Of a stretch of DNA of 64,000 nt, positions 34,100 to 43,498 are shown piece by piece. The position numbers were made by a program, and so were the translations under genes. Within the stretch, counting starts at the first letter, position 1. Every line of letters starts with the position of its first letter. Under the pieces are notes generated by a model, which did no database searches, was not told the DNA's origin, and was given only the letters and a program-made list of their open reading frames with translations. The stretch is from CAXXHQ01 sp963665265 (lineage in GTDB: Bacteria; Planctomycetota; Planctomycetia; Pirellulales; Thermoguttaceae). The stretch covers positions 558,001-622,000 of the forward strand of contig CAXXHQ010000001.1 of assembly GCA_963665265.2 (NCBI GenBank). The letters run 5' to 3'.

Positions 34100-35215
34100 C
34101 TACCCTGTCGCCAACTTGCGAAGCGCTTCGACGCCTCGTGAGATCGTCTCGTCCGACGCCGCGAATGAAATCCGAAAATGCGTATCCTTTCTGCTGAACA
34201 CGCTGCCGGGAATGATCAGCAATTGATGCTCATCGATCGCGCTGCGCAGGAAATCATCGCCGGTCTTGCCCGCCGGAAGCTTCGGAAAGGCGTAGAAAGC
34301 GCCGCCGGGCGCAGACAATTCGTAATAGCCCGCAAGGCCCTCGACGATCATGTTTCGCTTTCGGCGATAGGCCTCTATCTGCGGCGTCATATCGACGTCC
34401 ATCGCGACGGCGCAAGCCCATTGCATGGGATGGGGCGCACAGACGAACGAATACTGTTGCAATTTCAGCATCTCTTGAATCAGTTCTTTCGGCCCGTGGG
34501 CAAAGCCGACTCTCCAGCCGGGCGCGCCGTGGCTCTTGCTAAACCCGTCGATCACCAACGTGCGATCATTAAACTTGGCGGGCGAGACGAACTCGCCGTC
34601 GTAGCAGAACGAGCGATAAATCTCATCGCTCAATAGTAGCACGTCCTTCTCGGCGGCCAACTTGGCCAAGCCGCGCACCGTCGCCTCGTCAACGACCGCG
34701 CCGGTCGGATTGGCCGGACTGTTGAAAAGAATCAGTTTCGTTCGCGGGGTAATCGCCTCGGACACGCGATTCAGATCAATCTTGAACCCGGGATACGTAT
34801 CCACGAAAACCGGTACGCCGCCGATGGCCTTGACCAAGGCCTCGTACATCACGAAATACGGATCGAAAATCACGACTTCGTCGCCAGGATTGACGACCGA
34901 CATCAGCACTAGCATCAGACCGCCGCTAGTTCCTGAGGTAACAAACGCCTCGCGATCCGAATGTCCGTATTCTTGCTTCACCCGCTCCGAAACCTTGTTC
35001 AAAAGAACGGCGGCGCCCTGGGTGACCGAATAACCGTTCTTTCGATTTTGAATCGCTTCGACGCATGCGTTCCTCACCTTCTCGGGCGGATCAAAGTCGG
35101 GCTGGCCGATGGAGAGGTTAATAGGGTTCTTCAGCTTTGCGCCCAGGTCGAATACTTTTCGAATACCCGAGGCGTCAAATAATCGCATACGGTCAGCAAT
35201 CCACTTCGATGACAT
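34100..35215 (-). CDS. PLP-dependent class I/II aminotransferase
   Basis: 371 residues of the aspartate aminotransferase fold (type I). The cofactor lysine is Lys227 in DGFSKSHGAPGWRVG; PANPTGAV, SDEIYR and the C-terminal HFRISFA with the substrate arginine are as expected. The NLSIGQPDF N-terminus is typical of this subfamily, which includes aspartate, aromatic and alanine-type aminotransferases; the substrate cannot be read from sequence. Single gene, convergent with fabF, no biosynthetic neighbours. Confidence 0.92.
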   Translation of the reverse strand: MSSKWIADRMRLFDASGIRKVFDLGAKLKNPINLSIGQPDFDPPEKVRNACVEAIQNRKNGYSVTQGAAVLLNKVSERVKQEYGHSDREAFVTSGTSGGLMLVLMSVVNPGDEVVIFDPYFVMYEALVKAIGGVPVFVDTYPGFKIDLNRVSEAITPRTKLILFNSPANPTGAVVDEATVRGLAKLAAEKDVLLLSDEIYRSFCYDGEFVSPAKFNDRTLVIDGFSKSHGAPGWRVGFAHGPKELIQEMLKLQQYSFVCAPHPMQWACAVAMDVDMTPQIEAYRRKRNMIVEGLAGYYELSAPGGAFYAFPKLPAGKTGDDFLRSAIDEHQLLIIPGSVFSRKDTHFRISFAASDETISRGVEALRKLATG

Positions 35216-35387
35216 AACGGCTCAACTTTCTTTCCGACGGAAAACGTGCCGGCCTTAAAGGCCAAAGAATAACGCACTCCGGAGCGCTCTATTATCCTAA
35301 GCGAACGGACTTCGATCAAGTGACGAAAAATGCCGCCAAACGGACCGTTTTGCGGCATTGAAGAAAGACGCGGGCAGAAATTGGCGT

Positions 35388-36566
35388 TTACCGCACTTTG
35401 CAGCGGAAGCGAACGACGCCGCCCTCGCCGGGCTGAACCGGCGCATGTACGTCGCAGCGCACGACCAGCGAACCTTTTTCGTTCTCTTCGGTATAGAATT
35501 TCGCTTCGCGGCTGCACTGAGCGCTATTCGGAACGTATTCCAAACGCGAGCTAAGACTATCGACGATCGTCACGTTGCCGATCACTTGATTGCCCACATT
35601 ATCGAAGCGAATGGTGAACTCGACTGTCTCTCCGGAGTTCGCAAACGGCGTCGAGGCGACTTTGACGACCTGCATGCGCGGAGTGGCCGGCGGTTCGTTG
35701 ACGACGTAAACACCTTCAAACTTGTCGTCTTTAACCACTTCCATTGGGCCGCTTTTGTCAAGAATGACTTGGACCGCCTGTTTGCTCTCCCATGCCACGG
35801 CCGCCTGGGCTCCCCGAGCGAGCATGGGGGCGTCAGACGATTCGACGAAACCTTGCCGAATGACGGCTATGTTTTCATACGCCTTGAAGGCGTCTTGGAA
35901 CCCTCGCGGTCCAATCACGCTCGAAACCGCCCCATCGCCTTGCCTCATGCGAAAGGCATGAGCCGGAATGGCCGCAATTTCGTTGTTCGCTTGCACACGT
36001 TGCTTCGTCGTGCTAATGAATTCCGTCGTCCTTGGAGCCGCGATTTTCGCCTTGCTTCCTTCCGCCCTCAAACCCTCGGACTGTTCGTTCGACACGAGAC
36101 CGACGACTTTTCGAACGGAGCAAAACCGCGGACTGTAGATGTAAGTCGGATTGCTTGGCTGAACGATCGTCCTACCTTCGACGGTATCGAAATGCCCGAC
36201 AGTGTCCTCCGCCTCGACCCCATGAGCCTCGCCTTGTTTGCCCACGGTCGCTCCAACTCCTTCGTCGCCGCCGTCGCGGAGATATTCGTCTTCCGGCCAA
36301 GGCTGGCGCATTCCGTCCGGCGCCCACGACGGATAGGCCGCGTAGGGCAACGGCGTCGGTTGTTCGACATTTTGCGAGACCGCGTCTTGCGGACAGTTTT
36401 GCGGCAAGTCTTGGCTAGCGACGAATTCGTTTCGAACGATTTTCGCACCGCCGGGACCGGCTCCGATCGCAAGACTTTCATCAAAGCCGAAAACGCAAAC
36501 GGCCATGAACGCCGCAGCGATCGCCATTTGTTTTCGTCCGATTTTTCGGCTCATCCGCAATTCCAT
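35388..36566 (-). CDS. Secreted protein with a C-terminal DUF11 domain
   Basis: 392 residues from the ATG at 36564-36566, preceded by GAGGG at 8 bases. A signal peptide (about 5-34, ending SLAIGA) leads to a long low-complexity region. The last 90 residues are a DUF11 (conserved repeat, TIGR01451-type) beta-sandwich: GETVEFTIRFDNVGNQ and DSLSSRLEYVPNSAQCS. DUF11 modules occur in cell-wall and surface proteins. Its start lies 45 bases after the neighbouring gene at 36612, so the two are likely co-transcribed. Role unknown, probably envelope structure. Confidence 0.8.
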   Translation of the reverse strand: MELRMSRKIGRKQMAIAAAFMAVCVFGFDESLAIGAGPGGAKIVRNEFVASQDLPQNCPQDAVSQNVEQPTPLPYAAYPSWAPDGMRQPWPEDEYLRDGGDEGVGATVGKQGEAHGVEAEDTVGHFDTVEGRTIVQPSNPTYIYSPRFCSVRKVVGLVSNEQSEGLRAEGSKAKIAAPRTTEFISTTKQRVQANNEIAAIPAHAFRMRQGDGAVSSVIGPRGFQDAFKAYENIAVIRQGFVESSDAPMLARGAQAAVAWESKQAVQVILDKSGPMEVVKDDKFEGVYVVNEPPATPRMQVVKVASTPFANSGETVEFTIRFDNVGNQVIGNVTIVDSLSSRLEYVPNSAQCSREAKFYTEENEKGSLVVRCDVHAPVQPGEGGVVRFRCKVR

Positions 36567-36611
36567 CTGATTAACCCTCGCGATTTGCATCGTCTTCGTC
36601 GTTCGTTTTCG

Positions 36612-37787
36612 CTATTTCAAATCAATACCGCTCGTCGGCGGAGGCGCCAAAAGTTTTACCGGTTCATTGATTCGGACGTTTACGCCTTCTCGGTTTGCTC
36701 CCGACGCCTCGGCATTGAGCGTAATCACCTCAACCGCCCTCGCGGATTTTTTTTCTTTCGCCGAGGCAAGCTGCGTTAGCGCGACGTCGATGTCGTAGAC
36801 GGCCATCTTCTTCGCCGGCATCGCGACGGGCGTCTCCGTTGCAGCGGATATCGTCGGCTCCGGGGCGGCGTACGACGCTTCTCGATCCAAGGCAAGCCGA
36901 CGACCGGCTCTAACGTCCTCCGCGCGAAACACGTCGGAGATCGTCGTTTCGGCGGAAGTGCGCACCACTTTAGCATCCCTATACATACTTATGGACGCCG
37001 TCGCCGGTTGCGTTTCTCGCGAATATTTCGTTTGCATTTGCGGCTGCGGAACCGATTGCGTTCTCGGCAAAGGAGGCGGTTGCGTCCGTTGATACGATTT
37101 CTCGCTCGCACTCGAAACGTACCGCAAGAATTTCGGCGAACCGTAAAGGAACGTCGGATCGACGGACTCCTCGGCGGTCGGCACTCGTCCGCCCATGCGG
37201 AGAATAGCCATCGGTCGCCCTAAAGCGTCGGCCACAACCAAGGGGTCTTGCTTCGGCGCCGCGTCAAACCAATTCTGCTCCTGCCCAACTGACGAAACCG
37301 GAATCGCGTTGCGCGGATCTTCCAAGTAAATCACTCGCGTCACGTATTTTCCCGCCAGGGCCAATCGCAAATCCTCTTCGGTCAACTCGATTGGAACCGG
37401 AAAGCGCAGCTCTTGGCCGATCGGCGGATACAGCCTATTGACAACTTCAATCGTCGGATAGAGTTCGTACCCTTCCGCTCGCGGAATGCCGGTCACCCGG
37501 AACCGATAAACCGCGCCGAGTTGCATTCCGACTTTTCGAGGCGCCTCTTGCGACTCGTCGAATTGTCCCGCCTCGGCCAACGAAATCGAGATCCCTTTGG
37601 GCCCCTTGATTTCGACCGGTTGAAAGTATCCCGACATCGGAACGCCGTTTTGAACTTGCAAGCTTCCAATCGCTCCCGGAGGCATGTCGCCGTTGGTCCA
37701 GAAATGCGCATTGGGCTGTTGCGCCGAAGCGGCGCAAACGCCCCATAGCATAAGGGTCGCGACGCCTAATTTGCTTGCAAGATTCAT
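36612..37787 (-). CDS. Secreted protein, paralogue of the 38085-39248 lipoprotein
   Basis: 391 residues. The start at 37785-37787 gives a clear signal peptide (MNLASKLGVATLMLWGVCAASA). The frame is open 53 codons further but without signal-like sequence. The central domain (about 40-200), with YRFRVTGIPRAEGYELYPTIEV and KYVTRVIYLEDP, clearly matches the next gene (YRLKLSNIPGRAGAELYPTLEV and NFVTKVIYLPDP), so the two are paralogues. The C-terminal half is low-complexity. The family appears planctomycete-specific; function unknown. Confidence 0.8.
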   Translation of the reverse strand: MNLASKLGVATLMLWGVCAASAQQPNAHFWTNGDMPPGAIGSLQVQNGVPMSGYFQPVEIKGPKGISISLAEAGQFDESQEAPRKVGMQLGAVYRFRVTGIPRAEGYELYPTIEVVNRLYPPIGQELRFPVPIELTEEDLRLALAGKYVTRVIYLEDPRNAIPVSSVGQEQNWFDAAPKQDPLVVADALGRPMAILRMGGRVPTAEESVDPTFLYGSPKFLRYVSSASEKSYQRTQPPPLPRTQSVPQPQMQTKYSRETQPATASISMYRDAKVVRTSAETTISDVFRAEDVRAGRRLALDREASYAAPEPTISAATETPVAMPAKKMAVYDIDVALTQLASAKEKKSARAVEVITLNAEASGANREGVNVRINEPVKLLAPPPTSGIDLK

Positions 37788-38084
37788 TGATATTCCGGCG
37801 GCCGATCGCGAACGTCTTGGCGCTTTCGCCGTCCGATATTGCCTTCGTGCGGCAAATTCTCCGCATAGCGAATTCATCGGCGACTTTAGAATCAAAAAGT
37901 TCATCGTCGGGTTTACACGCCCCAAGCCGAATCCGCTCTTCGGCATTCGTGATGCGATCGACTCACGGATTCGACTTGGAAACGCATTATTTGCAAGAAA
38001 GGTGGATAAGAAAAGTTCACTCCAGTTTTCGCAACGGTCGGCGGCGTCGCGGCCGAAGCCTTAACGCCGCTCATCGGTTAACTG

Positions 38085-39248
38085 TTAGTTCCCGCTCGAA
38101 GAAGCGGTGGCGTACCCTTCATCGCCCGATTGCGTCGGGCAAGGCGTTCCTTCTTGAACCTTTTGAAAGCGGTCGCTCAAAGGTTGGCGGAACAAGCCGG
38201 CGGTCGTGCTCGTGCGTTCGACGATGCGAACGTGATCGACGGGCTTCGGATAGGTTATGCCCGGCGTCTCTTTCACGTCAACGCGGACTTTATCGACCGG
38301 TTTCGGAATATGGACGTACGTATGATTCTTGATCACATGCTTTTGCAATCCGGCAGGAGCTCCAAGGGGAACATGCGGCGGTCCGGGCAATCCGATCGGA
38401 GTGCCCGTAATCGGCATGCCGTATTGCGGCGCATTCACGCCCGAAATGTATCCGCGGGGCATCGTGGTCGGAGTTCCGGTGACCGCCATCGGCAACGGAG
38501 CGTTCGCTTGCGTGGCCGGAGCGACTCCCGACGATCCTGCAACCGGCTCTTGATAAGCCGTTTGCTGAATGTCGGCCTCGTGCGGCGACGCCGGAGCGGC
38601 CGCGCCGGGGGTCTGCAAATCTTTATTGCCCAATCGAATCACCGCCAAGATAGCTCCGCGGCGATCGGCTTCGACGATCGGATCGACGCCTGGATCGAGC
38701 CGCGTGCTAACCAGCGTCTCGACGCCGGCCACGGCCAGCTCTTGAAATTCCGGATCAGGCAAATAAATCACTTTGGTCACGAAATTGCCCGACGTAACTT
38801 GGTCGAAGTCTTCCGGAGTAAATTGCACCGGGATCGCGTTGTGCGCCAAGAAGGCTTCGCTGCGAGGCAATGCCGGAGCCACCTCCAAGGTCGGATACAA
38901 CTCCGCTCCCGCTCGTCCGGGAATGTTCGACAATTTCAAACGATACAGCGCGGCCTGCGGGAAGTTATAGCGGCCAGGGGCGACCAACGGCTCGGAATCG
39001 AATTGATTCGGAGCGGTCACGTCCCAACTGATCGACATCCCTTCCGGACCCACGAACGCGACCTGCGACGCCTGCGGCGGCGTCGGCACTCCGGGATGAT
39101 TCATCATCACGCCGGGACCAGGCCCGTCCACGCCGGGACCAGGACGCATTAACATTTCGGCGGGCGGCAGGTTTTGCTTACCGGGAACCCGGCATCCTCC
39201 GATCGCCACGGCGGCAAGTAACAAACCTAAATACCAATACCTCATCAT
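38085..39248 (-). CDS. Lipoprotein of the same family as 36612-37787
   Basis: 387 residues from ATG 39246-39248, six bases after a full AAGGAGG. The N-terminus MMRYWYLGLLLAAVAIGGC is a lipoprotein signal with lipobox IGGC. After a Pro/Gly-rich stretch comes the shared domain (about 70-200), then a Pro/Gly/Thr-rich tail with repeated HIPKPVDKVRV and YPKPVDHVRI. Anchored in the envelope, it probably partners the paralogue and the DUF11 protein downstream. No known family name. Confidence 0.82.
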   Translation of the reverse strand: MMRYWYLGLLLAAVAIGGCRVPGKQNLPPAEMLMRPGPGVDGPGPGVMMNHPGVPTPPQASQVAFVGPEGMSISWDVTAPNQFDSEPLVAPGRYNFPQAALYRLKLSNIPGRAGAELYPTLEVAPALPRSEAFLAHNAIPVQFTPEDFDQVTSGNFVTKVIYLPDPEFQELAVAGVETLVSTRLDPGVDPIVEADRRGAILAVIRLGNKDLQTPGAAAPASPHEADIQQTAYQEPVAGSSGVAPATQANAPLPMAVTGTPTTMPRGYISGVNAPQYGMPITGTPIGLPGPPHVPLGAPAGLQKHVIKNHTYVHIPKPVDKVRVDVKETPGITYPKPVDHVRIVERTSTTAGLFRQPLSDRFQKVQEGTPCPTQSGDEGYATASSSGN

Positions 39249-39629
39249 ATCCCCCCTCCTTGCACTTGCGATGCGAAACGGGACATTCCCGATTTGCCGC
39301 AAGCTCGAAGTGAAAAGTCACGTATTCGTTCCCTGGCCAATCTCCCAGGAAACGCCCTACGGCCGAGTATCGCTCGGCGACCAATAAAACGAGAAAACAA
39401 TGACGGCTACGCCGAGAAAACCAACGCTCGCGCAAGTTTGCCTCGCACGAAAAGTCCGTCTAAGGAGTAAGGTCGGTCCGTTACAACACGAATCTTTGGA
39501 AAATCCCGCAATACTGACAGAGAGAACCCGACGAGAAACATTGCCGCAGACGGCCCACTTTACCGAGAATCGGTCAAATTGCCCGCTTGACTGTCAAAAC
39601 GGTCGTTTTGGCGATGCGCAAAAGAAAAA

Positions 39630-39651
39630 CGCCGCCGGAAAACCGGCGGCG
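39630..39651 (-). terminator. Rho-independent terminator for the small gene at 39695
   Basis: GCCGCCGG-AAAA-CCGGCGGC (39631-39650, plus one flanking pair). On the minus strand it is followed by TTTTTCTTTT, 45 bases after the stop. The rest of 39303-39694 shows no gene. Confidence 0.85.
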
Positions 39652-39694
39652 CCTCTCTCTCTTCTTCATATCTTCACAAGGAGTATCTTAAAAC

Positions 39695-39889
39695 TTAGGC
39701 GGCAAATCTCGCCGAGCGTCGAGCTCCGCGATTCCGCCCCGCCCAAAATTCCTCGACCCGCGCTTGATGACGAATTTCCTCCAATTCCTCTTCTAGCGCA
39801 ATCGCTTCCTCGGGGGTCAATTCTTCTTCCGGGCCGTCAAATATCCGCAAAATCGGTCGTAAAAGGTCCTCGGTTTCAAAACGTTCCAT
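39695..39889 (-). CDS. Small acidic hypothetical protein
   Basis: 64 residues from the ATG at 39887-39889, preceded by GGAAGG with ideal 7-base spacing; an ATG at 39922 would add 11 residues. The middle is strongly acidic and helical (LTPEEAIALEEELEEI) and the end is Arg/Ala-rich. Ends before a good terminator, so it is expressed as its own or last unit. Function unknown. Confidence 0.55.
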   Translation of the reverse strand: MERFETEDLLRPILRIFDGPEEELTPEEAIALEEELEEIRHQARVEEFWAGRNRGARRSARFAA

Positions 39890-40196
39890 TATCAAACCTT
39901 CCAGGGCCTTGCCCTTGTTCATCCCGTAACGATCGATGCAGGCACCGCGACGAACGATCTCCCGCGGAGTTCGCGTGTCGCGTCAATGTGCAATTACCTG
40001 TGTTCGACGAATTCGGGAGCAACCATTGCTTCTCGCGCAACCGGACGAGCATTCACACAAGAAAGAATGCGCATTGTCGTCTCGCCGGTTCCGTTTAGAT
40101 AAGCGAAGCGTAATAACAAAAAATAGGTCTGGCCAAAATCTCCATTCACTTATTTCGCGAAATTCGCATCCTATGCGAATCAAACGTCGAAGCGAG

Positions 40197-40430
40197 CTAG
40201 GCTGCGCGACGATTGCGGTATTCCTTTAAGCCAATGGCGCGAATAGGCGGCGCCGAAGATCCGTTTGAACGACGATAGCTTTGCGTTCGCGAATTCGCTC
40301 GTAACCGCGCGGATTCGGCGAATTGGGCGGCGACCTCTTCGCGGTGCATCAATTCCGAGTCAATCGCCTCGCTAAGCGTCAAAAGCTGGTCATCGTTAAG
40401 ATGTCGGAACTGTCGGATAATCGAGTCCAT
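40197..40430 (-). CDS. Small hypothetical protein
   Basis: 77 residues, GGAA ribosome site about 9 bases before the ATG. An N-terminal helix MDSIIRQFRHLNDDQLLTLSEAIDSEL is followed by an Arg/Ser-rich tail ending in RNRRAA. The tail composition recalls that of the 39695 protein. Cytoplasmic, unknown. Confidence 0.5.
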   Translation of the reverse strand: MDSIIRQFRHLNDDQLLTLSEAIDSELMHREEVAAQFAESARLRANSRTQSYRRSNGSSAPPIRAIGLKEYRNRRAA

Positions 40431-40532
40431 CGCTGCTTCCTTTCTGAAAAATGAGTCGGCCGAGCCGACCTCGCCGCACCGCTCGTAGCGATCCGACGAA
40501 ATGTGAAAAAACGTAATTAAGTAACCGAATAA

Positions 40533-40973
40533 TCATGCCGCGCGACGTCGCGAATCGACGCCGAACGGAATCGTGCGAGGAAATTTACAGTCAAGCGCCG
40601 CGTTCCATTCCGAAGCATCCATCGGTCCGAGGTAATACGGCGATCCGCAGGAGCGCACTAAAATTTCGAAGTCATCGCTCGTCTTTTCGACGTGGACGAT
40701 GACGTTCTCCGCCCCCAACGACCGCGAAGCTTGCAAAAACGCGTCCGCCGCCAATGAACAATCTTCGCCGTCGCCAATCACGACGAACGAAGCGTCCCGT
40801 ATGCGTTGACGAATTTCCGGCAAACCCCGCTCTGACGCGAACTCCACATAGCGACCGTTCTCTCCCGCCCATGCGCTAATCCGTTCGAAAAGCGAAGGAG
40901 TCGGATAAAACACGGTCAAGTCGAATACGTGATGAAGCGTTGGGCGTTTCATGGGTGCGTCCGTCAGTCTCAT
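40533..40973 (-). CDS. Hypothetical soluble protein
   Basis: 146 residues; an ATG at 40952 is an equally plausible start. Alternating strands and helices (ASFVVIGDGEDCSLAADAFLQASRSLGAENVIVHVEKT) look like a small alpha/beta domain. It ends in SRRRAA, again with an Arg/Ala tail like its two downstream neighbours. No signal peptide. The 374-bp stretch 40974-41347 upstream shows no supported gene. Confidence 0.55.
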   Translation of the reverse strand: MRLTDAPMKRPTLHHVFDLTVFYPTPSLFERISAWAGENGRYVEFASERGLPEIRQRIRDASFVVIGDGEDCSLAADAFLQASRSLGAENVIVHVEKTSDDFEILVRSCGSPYYLGPMDASEWNAALDCKFPRTIPFGVDSRRRAA

Positions 40974-41347
40974 TCCATGCTCTCGCCGGCCTTAGCGACC
41001 GAACGACGCAAACGAACCAGTTGACGATTTTTACGGCGTTGTTAGCGCAAAACACGAAACCGACAACCTCTGCACGGTCGGGTTATCGGAGTCGTACGTT
41101 CCTTAAGGAATGCAAGCGTCGTTCCAATCACGAGAATATTCCCGAATTCGTCGTAAACTACGACCAGACTCGAGTTTGCGGAATAGGCGTTTTTAGCAAA
41201 GAGATCAAGCTTTAGAGAAAAGGCAGCAATGCGCGGCGCGGCGACGGCTGCAATGCGCGACATACCCCGCCTATTGTCAGGCTTTCCGCAAATGCTGTTG
41301 CGGGTCGATTGAGAAACTCCCCCGTATAGCGAGCAGTCCATCGAGAG

Positions 41348-42244
41348 CTAACGTCGCATATTTCCGCTCGGAGAGCGTAAGGCCAAATCGGCACGTTGGA
41401 GAAGTTCACGACTGGCTTGATGCTGCGGGGCCACGCTCAACGCATTTTGCGCGGCGACGAACGCCTCTTGCGGTCTTCCGGAAAGGAGCTGGGCTTGCCC
41501 AAGGGCAAAGAAAACGTCGGCGCTCGGCGTTTCGCGAGTCGCTGCGGCGGCTAATCGATCGACGGCGTCGTCATACCGACCAAGAGCAATGTAAGCTTGC
41601 CCCATCATATAGAGCGCGCGTTGCGGCTCTTCGCCAGGGGGGTATGTCTCGACGAAATTTTGCAACGCTTGCAAGGCTCGCTCAGGCTGATTCATCTCAC
41701 GATAGAGATCAGACGTCTGCCAAAGGATTTGACGATTGCCCGGCGAATAACGCATCGCTCGCATATAGTCGGCCAAGGCGTCTTGCTTCATCCCTGCGGC
41801 GCGGCGCACGCTCGCCCTTGCGGCCCAAGCCTCGGGCATTTTCGGTTCCAAGTCTAGCGCCTGCCGTGCGCAACGATCGGCTTCGCTCAAATTGCCGAGG
41901 CTCAAATTCATTTCCGCCAATCGCACCCAAAACGAGGCGTCTTCGCCGGCATAGGTCGCCGCTTGGTTCATTTGCTCAACCGCTTCGGCCTTCGCCCCTC
42001 GCCGCCAAAGCGCTTCGGCATAGTTGCGTCGCGCCTCGGAATCGACGGGGCATGCTGCGACGGCTTTCGCCAAGAGCGCTTCGGCCTCGTCTTGGCGTCC
42101 TCGCTCCATTGCGCTGACCCCTTGTCGAGAAAGTTTTCGGCAATCGACCAAAGTTTGAGGCGTGGGACTCCCGCCGCCGGGCAATTTGCACCCGGCCGTC
42201 GCCACAAGAATCGCGCTCAGAATTAGCTTGGTCGATGTTCGCAT
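41348..42244 (-). CDS. TPR-repeat lipoprotein
   Basis: 298 residues from the ATG at 42242-42244, chosen because it gives a lipoprotein signal (MRTSTKLILSAILVATAGC, lipobox TAGC). AGAAG lies just upstream. After it, residues 45-285 are tetratricopeptide repeats (about six), such as RQDEAEALLAKAVAACP and RYDDAVDRLAAAATRE. Anchored to a membrane, it probably supports assembly of envelope complexes. Similar in style to the TPR proteins at 13.3 and 44.8 kb. Confidence 0.85.
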   Translation of the reverse strand: MRTSTKLILSAILVATAGCKLPGGGSPTPQTLVDCRKLSRQGVSAMERGRQDEAEALLAKAVAACPVDSEARRNYAEALWRRGAKAEAVEQMNQAATYAGEDASFWVRLAEMNLSLGNLSEADRCARQALDLEPKMPEAWAARASVRRAAGMKQDALADYMRAMRYSPGNRQILWQTSDLYREMNQPERALQALQNFVETYPPGEEPQRALYMMGQAYIALGRYDDAVDRLAAAATRETPSADVFFALGQAQLLSGRPQEAFVAAQNALSVAPQHQASRELLQRADLALRSPSGNMRR

Positions 42245-42426
42245 TACTTCTTGCCGAAAAACGAGGCGAAAAATTCGCCGACAATCCGCGATACTCGCGA
42301 GGAACAGTACCAAGAAACCCCCATTTCCGCTATGCTGATTCGGCAATTTCGCCCATTTTCCGGGGCCAATGCCCATGTTAGGATGGAAGTGTTAAAAGTC
42401 CCGCTTCGTTCTTTGTAGGTTTTGCG

Positions 42427-42852
42427 ATGCCCAAAAAAATCGACTTACCCGGCTTGGTCTTTCACTATCCCGACAATTGGATCGCCGACGAGGAAGACTC
42501 GGGCGACGGCTCAACCGTGACGATTATTAGCCCAAACGGTGGTTTTTGGACCGTCGTCAAGCATCCTGGCTCGGCCGATGTGCAAGCTTTGGCCGACTCG
42601 GTCTTGGAAACCATGCGGAAGGAATACGATAGCGTCGATGCGGAAGCGATTTCTGAGTCGATCGGCGAACGGGCTGCCGTGGGGTTCGACTTCAATTTTT
42701 TCTTTGTCGACTACCTAAACGCGGCCCAAGTTCGGTGCATTCAGTGCGATCAGGCCGCCTACGTCATCCTCTGCCAGGCGGAAGATCGCGAATTCGACCA
42801 AATCCATAAAGTATTCGAAGCTATGACGTTCGATCTATTACAGAACTCTTAA
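42427..42852 (+). CDS. Hypothetical protein, PsbP/DcrB-like pattern
   Basis: 141 residues, AGG ribosome site 8 bases upstream. The order of strands (FHYPDNWIADEEDSGDGSTVTIISPNGGFWTVVKH, then a long helix QALADSVLETMRKEYD and closing strands with YVILCQAED) is like small PsbP/DcrB-fold proteins that often begin with 'yPxgW'. No signal peptide, so probably cytoplasmic. Standing alone, divergent from the TPR lipoprotein. Function unknown. Confidence 0.6.
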   Translation: MPKKIDLPGLVFHYPDNWIADEEDSGDGSTVTIISPNGGFWTVVKHPGSADVQALADSVLETMRKEYDSVDAEAISESIGERAAVGFDFNFFFVDYLNAAQVRCIQCDQAAYVILCQAEDREFDQIHKVFEAMTFDLLQNS

Positions 42853-42984
42853 TCGGCGAAGAAAAATATTTTCTCTTTTTTCAAGAACCGTTTTCATGCT
42901 GGCGACGTAATGAGTGTAGTTCCACGACGCATCGGATGCGAAATGGAGCGAACTCCTAAGTAGTAGATGAGAAGAAGACCTGGA

Positions 42985-43050
42985 GCCGATGCGGCCAACG
43001 CCCGTAAATTTATGGGTAACTTCCGAGAAACGGTCGTTGGCTGCATCCGC
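42985..43050. other. Structured intergenic element with a 16-bp stem
   Basis: In the 646-bp gap 42853-43498, arms 42985-43000 and 43035-43050 form a 16-bp stem with one mismatch and one G.T pair. Inside its loop, CCCGTAAA/TTTATGGG (43001-43016) is a further hairpin. The octamer CTCCTAAG occurs three times around it (42953-42960, 43076-43083, 43109-43116). No protein is supported. It could be a small RNA or remnant of a mobile element. Confidence 0.4.
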
Positions 43051-43190
43051 CCAAAACTTGCGAAGCCCGAGCATTCTCCTAAGAAGAACGAGTACTGTGC
43101 GAGCCTGCCTCCTAAGAAATCGCGAATAACCGGCTAGGTCGCTTCCCCCGACCAATTCTCCCCCCCGAGAAAAGCCTATTCGCGGTATTG

Positions 43191-43230
43191 GGCCCGATTG
43201 GTTTCCCGCTTAACCAGTCGGGCCTCGTTT
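43191..43230 (+). terminator. Terminator-like stem-loop in the 42.9-43.5 kb gap
   Basis: GGCCCGATTGGTT (43191-43203) pairs with AACCAGTCGGGCC (43212-43224) with one T.G pair; TCGTTTATTTC follows. It would end a plus-strand transcript reading through the structured element at 42985-43050. Confidence 0.55.
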
Positions 43231-43417
43231 ATTTCTTGGAGGGGGGGATCTGAACAAGATTTCGTGCATACTCGGCCGTTTTGCGGTCCGATTGTGAGGG
43301 TTATTCCGAGCGGCAAGGAGACCGGAGAAGGGGTTTTCGCCGATTCGTCCAAATTGGCGTCGTATATTTGTCGGAGACATTCGTGGTCTCGGAGATTACC
43401 GATTTCAACGTAAACGC

Positions 43418-43447
43418 TTGAGCGACCGAGCTTTGTTTCGGTATAAT
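43418..43447 (+). promoter_or_regulatory. Putative sigma70 promoter for the winged-helix gene
   Basis: -35 TTGAGC (43418-43423), 18-bp spacer, consensus -10 TATAAT (43442-43447), about 52 bases before the ATG. Confidence 0.65.
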
Positions 43448-43498
43448 GCGTAAGCGTCGAAGCAAGCGACCGCGTCCCGCAAAATGACGAGGTGTTAT

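Noticed and set aside
35358..36779. 473-codon plus-strand frame over the DUF11 gene
   Set aside because: Antisense shadow with Arg/Phe/His-rich composition and no start signals; the minus strand has signal peptides and a known domain.
41042..41341. 99-residue minus-strand frame upstream of the small-protein genes
   Set aside because: The C-terminal VVVYDEFGNILVIG stretch looks slightly protein-like, but there is no ribosome site and the rest is not; possibly a gene remnant.
42838..43155. 105-residue minus-strand frame in the structured gap
   Set aside because: Arg/Leu/Ser-rich with no known pattern; it overlaps the stem-loop region and lacks a ribosome site.
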